Origin: Ganoderma boninense
Taxonomy: Eukaryota; Basidiomycota; Agaricomycetes; Polyporales; Polyporaceae
Reading direction: 5' to 3'
NCBI GenBank assembly: GCA_002900995.3
Contig: CM035304.1
Location: 4,480,134-4,544,133, forward strand
Length of the DNA stretch: 64,000 nucleotides
Part shown: one piece after another, positions 58,648 to 64,000 of the stretch
Layout: each line of letters starts with the position of its first letter
Numbering within the stretch: the first letter of the stretch is position 1
Notes under the pieces: model-generated
The model's input: the letters and a program-made list of their open reading frames with translations, nothing else
Databases searched by the model: none
What the model was told of the DNA's origin: nothing
Position numbers and translations under genes: made by a program

Positions 58648-59813
58648 TCATGATTTCTTCTTTCCGGATTGCTGGAGCCGCTGGTGGTCCGCTTGCGCCA
58701 ACTCGAGAGCTGCGCCGACGACCAAAGCAAGCAACGATCCTACAATAAATCCTGCGACAGCGCCGAAAGAAGGGGTGAGCGGCCATGTCTATTTGAAGGA
58801 CCATCAGTAATTCGGGAGTGCGAACACAAATCCCAATACAAAACTGACCTGCCACGGACGTTCCCAGTCGAGCCCAATAGGAATTACACCCAACCACGCT
58901 CCGGTAACCGTGCCGACTGCAGGGTAGACGAGTGCCCTTTCGACCGGGGTGCGCGGTCTGGAAGCGAAAATTTTATCGGTTTCTCAAGAAGACACGAGAG
59001 GAGTGGGGAAGACGTACGAAAGCTCCGCGAAGAGGCGGACCCACGTCAGGCGACTGACCAGCGAGGGACTGTCCGACCCAAACGAGGGCGGGCCGAGAGC
59101 GAATGCGGGCGGCAAAACAGTCAGGATAGCGAGAAGAAGGGACATGGCGTAGGTGTGAAGCGGGTGGCTGCGTGGGGAGGCACGTCAGCGAGTGCGAGGT
59201 GGGCCCTCGGAAAGGACGAGGAAGGGGTATTGTTTTACCTGGAAAGGGGAGCACCGAGGAGGACGGTGATAGCGTGGAAGGCGATGGAGGCAACGAGGGT
59301 CGTCGCTACCGCCTTTCCATATTCCTATGCGAGGAGAAGGTGTCTGTAAGGAGAGCAGCATGCAAACTGGCAGAGAAAGAAGATCGTACCACCACGCGTT
59401 CTCGCTGTGCCTTCCATGGGTCCCTCTCTAGCCTCTGCTTCGTCGCATCGACACTATCTAGCTTGTGTGTCCGCGCCGCTGAGGACAATTCTTTGATCCA
59501 GCTTGCCCACCAGCATTGGAGGATGAGCGCGCCGGTGCAAATCCAAGCAAGTGTTCGCAAGGGGTTCTCAGTGAGATTTCGGACGATATCTCGACTGTCT
59601 GTACTCTTCGTGAAGTCCCATTCGTGCCAGAATGCCACGTACAGATGGAGAGGTCCCAGGTAGCAGAAGCGCAGTAAATGCAAGAAGCGAAGTGTGGACT
59701 CCTACTACCGACGTGTATCGCGCGAAGGGGAAGTACGCCGGCTCTGATGAGGGCTCGGGCTGTTTTGTTCGAGAGGGTCCAGTCTGTCCGGTTTTTCGAT
59801 TCCGCGAAGGCAT
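58648..59813 (-). CDS. GPI11: Gpi11 / PIG-F, GPI-anchor ethanolamine-phosphate transfer subunit
   Basis: Six minus-strand exons (59643-59813, 59390-59605, 59239-59324, 59018-59167, 58849-58957, 58648-58788) join into an intact 290-residue membrane protein. Hydrophobic segments alternate with PIG-F signatures: YTSVVGVHTSLLAFTALLLP, ASIAFHAITVLLGAPL, HTYAMSLLLAILTVLPPAFA, and the hallmark GAWLGVIPIGLDWERPWQ followed by WPLTPSFGAVAGFIVGSLLA; a lysine-rich end (SGKKKS) resembles an ER-retrieval signal. PIG-F stabilises PIG-O and PIG-G (yeast Gpi13, Gpi7), which add ethanolamine phosphate to GPI precursors in the ER. The gene converges on the phosphatase gene with 163 bp between stops. Confidence 0.93.
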
Positions 59814-61560
59814 GCGAGGTCCAGGACGCAGGGATGACGGAGGTGGTGACGGCGCGGAAGAGAGTCAAGTGCCCGCCAAGCGAGTCGGCCGCGCGCCCCT
59901 CGCCACCGCGTGCGATAGCCGGACTCCACAACAACTTGTTCTCGACGTCCACCCTCATCACACGACGTCCTGCACATCAAGGTTAAGACATGGTTAAGAT
60001 CAACCGCCGTCCCGTTCCCTTGCTCTTTGCCCTGAATTCGAATCTGCCAGTCGTCCTGGCGGTCGAGCTCACTATCTGTCCGGGGGTATATCCAAACGTC
60101 GCGCTGCTATGTGCCATCTTGTCGTGATGAACGTCGTTCGTCAATGCGAGTCTGAGGGGTTATGTGGGGTCACCAGAGAGGTACGTAAACCCGTTGCGCG
60201 TTTGAGTTGCCGGCCATGGTCTCTTACGACCACTCGCCCTCGACCTCGTTGTCTCGTACGACCATCTCTCTCCCTCCTTCACGCTTGCATGCTTGGAATA
60301 TCCCGTCTCCTTTCTCAAATAATAACCCCAGAACTTTAGTGTCGGTTGAACGAAGACGCTCTAGCTACGTCTTGAAGCCGGTCCTCGAGGTATGAGCGTT
60401 CGACAGCTCCGTTCAGCGTGTTACAATTATTCATCGGTCGTCCCGCAGGCCGATCTCAAACGCAGTTATCTTGCGTTAGGTTCTGCCATGGGCCACGCCT
60501 CCTTCCCGGTCGGAGTGGAACGATACACGAGGACTCATGCGTGCTCATGTTCAGCCTCGACTAGTATGTCTTTCTTCCTCCTGGAGCCGTGTTCGGCCCC
60601 AATATAATCGAATATCACAAAAACTCCCAGGTCATGGTGCGCCCAGTAACTCTTCTGTGCAATAAATTTCCGCGGCAGGGCACTGGCGCTGGCCATGCGA
60701 AGATCCTTTGGTGCGCCCGGCATCGTTCATCGGAACTTATTCAGAACACCTGATATTCCATTCTAGTATCTCCGTAGGTACCGTTCAGGAAGTACGTACC
60801 CGGAGACGATGGACAGTCACCCCAGCACGTGCACCTTGCCGCAAACCAAATTCCCTGCCGTCGTATTTCGCCCTATTTTCCCAAACCCTTTCCTATACCA
60901 GGGATTCGAGCGCTCCGCCTTGGCCTCGGAGGTGACCTCTTCTGCTGCTATCGTCCTTGATGGCAAATACAACCAGAATACATGCAGGGCCATCGGTTGA
61001 CGACGGCTTGAGAACGTCTCCTCCAGCCTAACCCAAGCTTTCACGCGAAGCATCGTATCCGTGCCGCTTCCCGAGCAGCGTGGTGTGCACGTTCACTGAA
61101 ATCCATCTTATCTCCTTTGAAGAGTAACTTCGCTGACATATTCTCTTCGCCTGAACCTAGGTCCGAGCCAGGTCCGAGCCAAATGATCGCAGCGAGCGCT
61201 CCCTGGTCACCGTGTGCATTTGAGGAACCACAGACACAACATAGGGACGTTGTGTCCACCAAACAGGTGAGCGAATTTCCCGTTTCCCATCGTAATTTGT
61301 GGCTCCTAATACCAGGCCATTCGGACGACAGAGGCGTTTGATACACGATATCACTCCTCCAGTCGCAATCTACACTTTCCTGATGCAAAAGCGTCGGAAT
61401 TCCCGAATCCATGCCCCATGATCATGCATCCATGTCCAACATCACCCATGGTCCACAATTAATTATACAATCACATCCGGCGGCCATAGCGATCACCGAG
61501 ACAACCGACATTGTACGTTCAGTCCGATCTACCCTCGCCCTGGCTTCTTATTACCACTGG
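59814..61560. other. Intergenic between GPI11 and the transaldolase-like gene
   Basis: No gene recognised in about 1.7 kb. A short tandem direct repeat, GGTCCGAGCCA twice, lies at about 61161-61182. Confidence 0.45.
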
Positions 61561-63717
61561 TCAGCTCCACGCCTCAGGTCTGTCCCAAAGCGTACGCGTC
61601 ATGCGGAATCCCACGTCGTCCTCCCTGATCTGGAACCGTGGGCTCGGCTTCTCGCCCAAAGTACAGGCCGCAATCAACCTTTCCAGCTCCTGTGCGTACT
61701 TCCTCTCAATATCCCTCTCAGACATGAATGCTGATTCGATTTCATGCTGCAGCCACTCCCGCATGTGCTCCTCCACCATGTTCATCCGGGCCTGCCAGTC
61801 TTCTAAGACGTCCTGGAGCACGAGCTCCGCCACGTTTTGTGCCTCTGCGGACATCGCCGACATGAAGGCGCCCTCCATAGACTCAAGTAGGGGGTATCGC
61901 ATCTCTCTCGCCTGCAGGCTCGCCGGAGATCGTTTTGCCGCCGCGAGCTTGGGTGCCGGCGGCATCGCAAGCAGGGGTTCCCTCGCCTCCAATGATTGAT
62001 CTGTGTCGAGCACGACGGCGTCGAACCCGTCCAGACACAGCGCCTCGCCTAGCTGTCAGCGAGGACGGATGAAGGTAAGGCTTTATCTTTGCCGCCGGGC
62101 ACGCCGACCGGGGGGCGGTCGGCGGAAGCAGGTGGACTCACAGTGGCGATGTTCTCAACCGACAGCACTATCTGGGTTGCAACTCCGTGCATGTCGAAGT
62201 ATTCCGCCGTAGCTTCAATAGTCTCTTCGGCGAGGCGCCTGGGCATCAGGCTTGGCGCCTCGCACGACTGTGACGAGCGGCTGCGCACGATTTTATGAAC
62301 GGACCCCTTCGTGAGCTGACGCGCGATGTCAACGAGGATGGCTCGACAGGCTATCAGAATTCAAAAAACTTACCGTTTTGTAGGGGAACGTTACAAATGA
62401 GGCTCCTGCCTGCGCACAGATAGCGGCGTGCGCTAGGCCCGAAACGAAGAGAAGGTTTGTCTTCAGATTATACTTCTTCTCGAGCTTCCTAGCAGCTTGG
62501 GCGCCTTCCTCCGTCGCCGGTATCTGGCTTGCCCGTCAGTGGTTTAGGCAATCTCAAACACCACGCACGGCGCTCACCGAGAAAACAAAGCAACCCTTTC
62601 CGTAGCCCTCGGCCGCGAAAAGCTGCGTGATCTCCCGGGCCTGTCTTACCAGCGCGCGAGCATTATTCGCGTTCCGTGGGTCAAGGAACGTGAAGTGCAC
62701 CCCGCTTACTTCCTCAAGTTGTTCCACGCCGAGTGAGACCAGCTGAGAAATGGTCAGTGCTTGATTATAGCGGGGTAAAAGTTGACTCACGTAGCGGTTC
62801 ATCGCTTCCGACAGGATACCGCCCATGTCCCAATCTTCGACACGCCTAGCCGCACAGTTCAGTCATAGGGTGCATGGGTATCAAGCAAGAGGCAAGGTCC
62901 ACACACTTCTCACGAATGGCACGCCTGAATGCTGACCACGCATGAAACGCCCTTTCGTCGTCGTTTAGACCTTGACGCAGCAGTCCTGGTGTCATCCATG
63001 TCGCATTGTACGCCCAGCGTCGCTCCATGAGCACTATGCGAGCGCACCAGGGAGCGCGCGAATTCATGTCAGACCATCAACGTCAGTAGACGACCCGATT
63101 AACACCACCCACGGGCAGGCGCATGGAAGGGCACCCAGGCCCTGAAACTCACAGTCGCGATCCAAGGTCTGTGCTACCACGGCTTTTCCCCTGTGGAGCA
63201 ACGTCTTCCATACCGTTCCGTATGTCGGGGCCAGGCATTTCCCGTCCTTCTCCTTCCCTTTCGCCCCCTTGTCTGGTCGCTCTTTCTTGGCGTTGGCAGG
63301 AGGCGGCGGCGGCTTCGGCGGGTGGGCGGCTAGGACTCGTAACGGGGTGGCGTCGTCGACGCCGGCGCTGGGGGTCGTAACCACCGGGGGCGCGGGCTTA
63401 CTGCTCTTCGGGAAAGGGATCGAGGGCTTCCCGTCGAACCTGACCGTCGCTTTCTTCCTCGGCATGGGGCTGCTGGGTGTGTTGTGGTTCGGCGGGCCTC
63501 CGCTTCCTAGGACCGGCCTGGGGGGTGACTTGACCGGGATGCGCGATTGCACGGCGTTCTCGTCTTGAACGGGCGTCGTGCGCTTGCTCGTGCTGGGGCC
63601 GTGGCTCGATGGGGTTCGCATGTCCGGTGGCGCAGATGGTGGACTGTGAAGTCTGGATGGAGAGGGGTGGTGGGGCACGTCGAGAGCCGACGGAACTGAC
63701 GTGTGGAAGGTGATCAT
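61561..63717 (-). CDS. Transaldolase-like protein lacking the Schiff-base lysine, with long disordered N-terminus
   Basis: Seven exons on the minus strand: 63153-63717, 62907-63033, 62791-62845, 62578-62742, 62374-62523, 62142-62350, 61561-62052; about 587 residues from MITFHTSVPS (an upstream in-frame Met at 63867 is possible). Exon 1 is a Pro/Ser/Lys-rich disordered region. Exons 3-6 resemble transaldolase: MGGILSEAMNRY, LDPRNANNARALVRQAREI, then IPATEEGAQAARKLEKKYNL and TNLLFVSGLAHAAICAQAGA, paralleling the LASTWQGIRAA and NLTLLFSFAQARACAEAG blocks of E. coli TalB. The catalytic Lys before this motif is Ser (CFVFS-IPAT). Exon 7 adds a helical tail (VAELVLQDVLEDWQARMNMV). Exon 6 is one base out of phase with exon 5. 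Probably a pseudoenzyme; role unknown. Confidence 0.65.
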
Positions 63718-64000
63718 CGATTCACAAGTATAAGTCGTTGATGGCTTTGTCCCGCCCATTGCCTCTTTTTGACAAGGCTCGTTCAGCCACCTCGGCCTCC
63801 ATAACAAAGCCACAATAGCATTGACACTAAGGCTGAGGTCGTCGTCTTCGCCATTGTTCGCTTGCACAAGCTCGTCTCAAGCGTTGGGGCGGTCAGCAAT
63901 TCGCAATCATCCGCTATCCTTGACGGCAACGCGCGAGTCAAGCTCTCGATCGCGCGTCGTATATTTTCCCAATGAACGGCGCGAAGTATCGACCCTGCGC
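63718..64000. other. Upstream flank of the transaldolase-like gene
   Basis: Promoter side of the minus-strand gene; an in-frame N-terminal extension up to 63867 cannot be excluded. Nothing else is seen before the window ends. Confidence 0.4.

Noticed and set aside
61160..61182. Tandem GGTCCGAGCCA as a regulatory array
   Set aside because: Only two units, no further copies nearby; slippage duplication is enough to explain it.

Overview
The window is nuclear DNA of a filamentous basidiomycete, most likely a mushroom-forming agaricomycete. Genes carry many introns of about 45-70 nt with GT(N)2GT-like donors, codons are GC-rich, tRNAs are eukaryotic, and there is a Clp1-like clamp-development gene, a fungal Zn2Cys6 regulator, a purine-cytosine permease and secreted plant-wall enzymes. 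Exon structures were read by hand from splice signals and conserved protein blocks, so most intron borders are inferred.

Layout. 1-9.5 kb is an accessory, plant-biomass segment: the tail of a GPI-anchored-type protein, tRNA-Gly, an alginate-lyase-family secreted protein, a cytochrome P450 and a 13-exon endopolygalacturonase. 11.8-15.9 kb (minus) is a Zn2Cys6 transcription factor. 15.9-21.8 kb has no recognisable gene. 21.8-27.5 kb (all minus) holds a purine-cytosine permease, the signal peptidase SEC11 and a bHLH factor. 30-35.6 kb holds tRNA-Ile, an FHA protein with Ki-67-like short repeats, tRNA-Gly and an unidentified, possibly mitochondrial protein. 39.4-40.4 kb is clp1. 41.3-46.0 kb is a segmental duplication carrying two DUF5648 secreted proteins around a tRNA-Ile. 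46.2-59.8 kb is a dense housekeeping block: RCC1-type Ran exchange factor, WW protein, universal-stress protein, tRNA-Gly, Nop53, ribosomal protein eL34, Pho13-type phosphatase and Gpi11/PIG-F. 61.6-63.7 kb (minus) encodes a transaldolase-like protein without the Schiff-base lysine.

How they fit together. The first block suggests growth on plant polymers (pectin backbone cleavage, polysaccharide lyase, P450 oxidation). The housekeeping block serves ribosome assembly (Nop53, eL34), nuclear transport (RCC1) and secretion or GPI anchoring (SEC11, Gpi11). I see no operon, CRISPR array, virus or intact transposon.

Several conserved genes need one-base corrections, usually at homopolymers or splice borders, while others nearby (polygalacturonase, SEC11, RCC1, Nop53, USP, Gpi11) read through cleanly. 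Some of the broken frames may therefore be assembly errors rather than pseudogenes.
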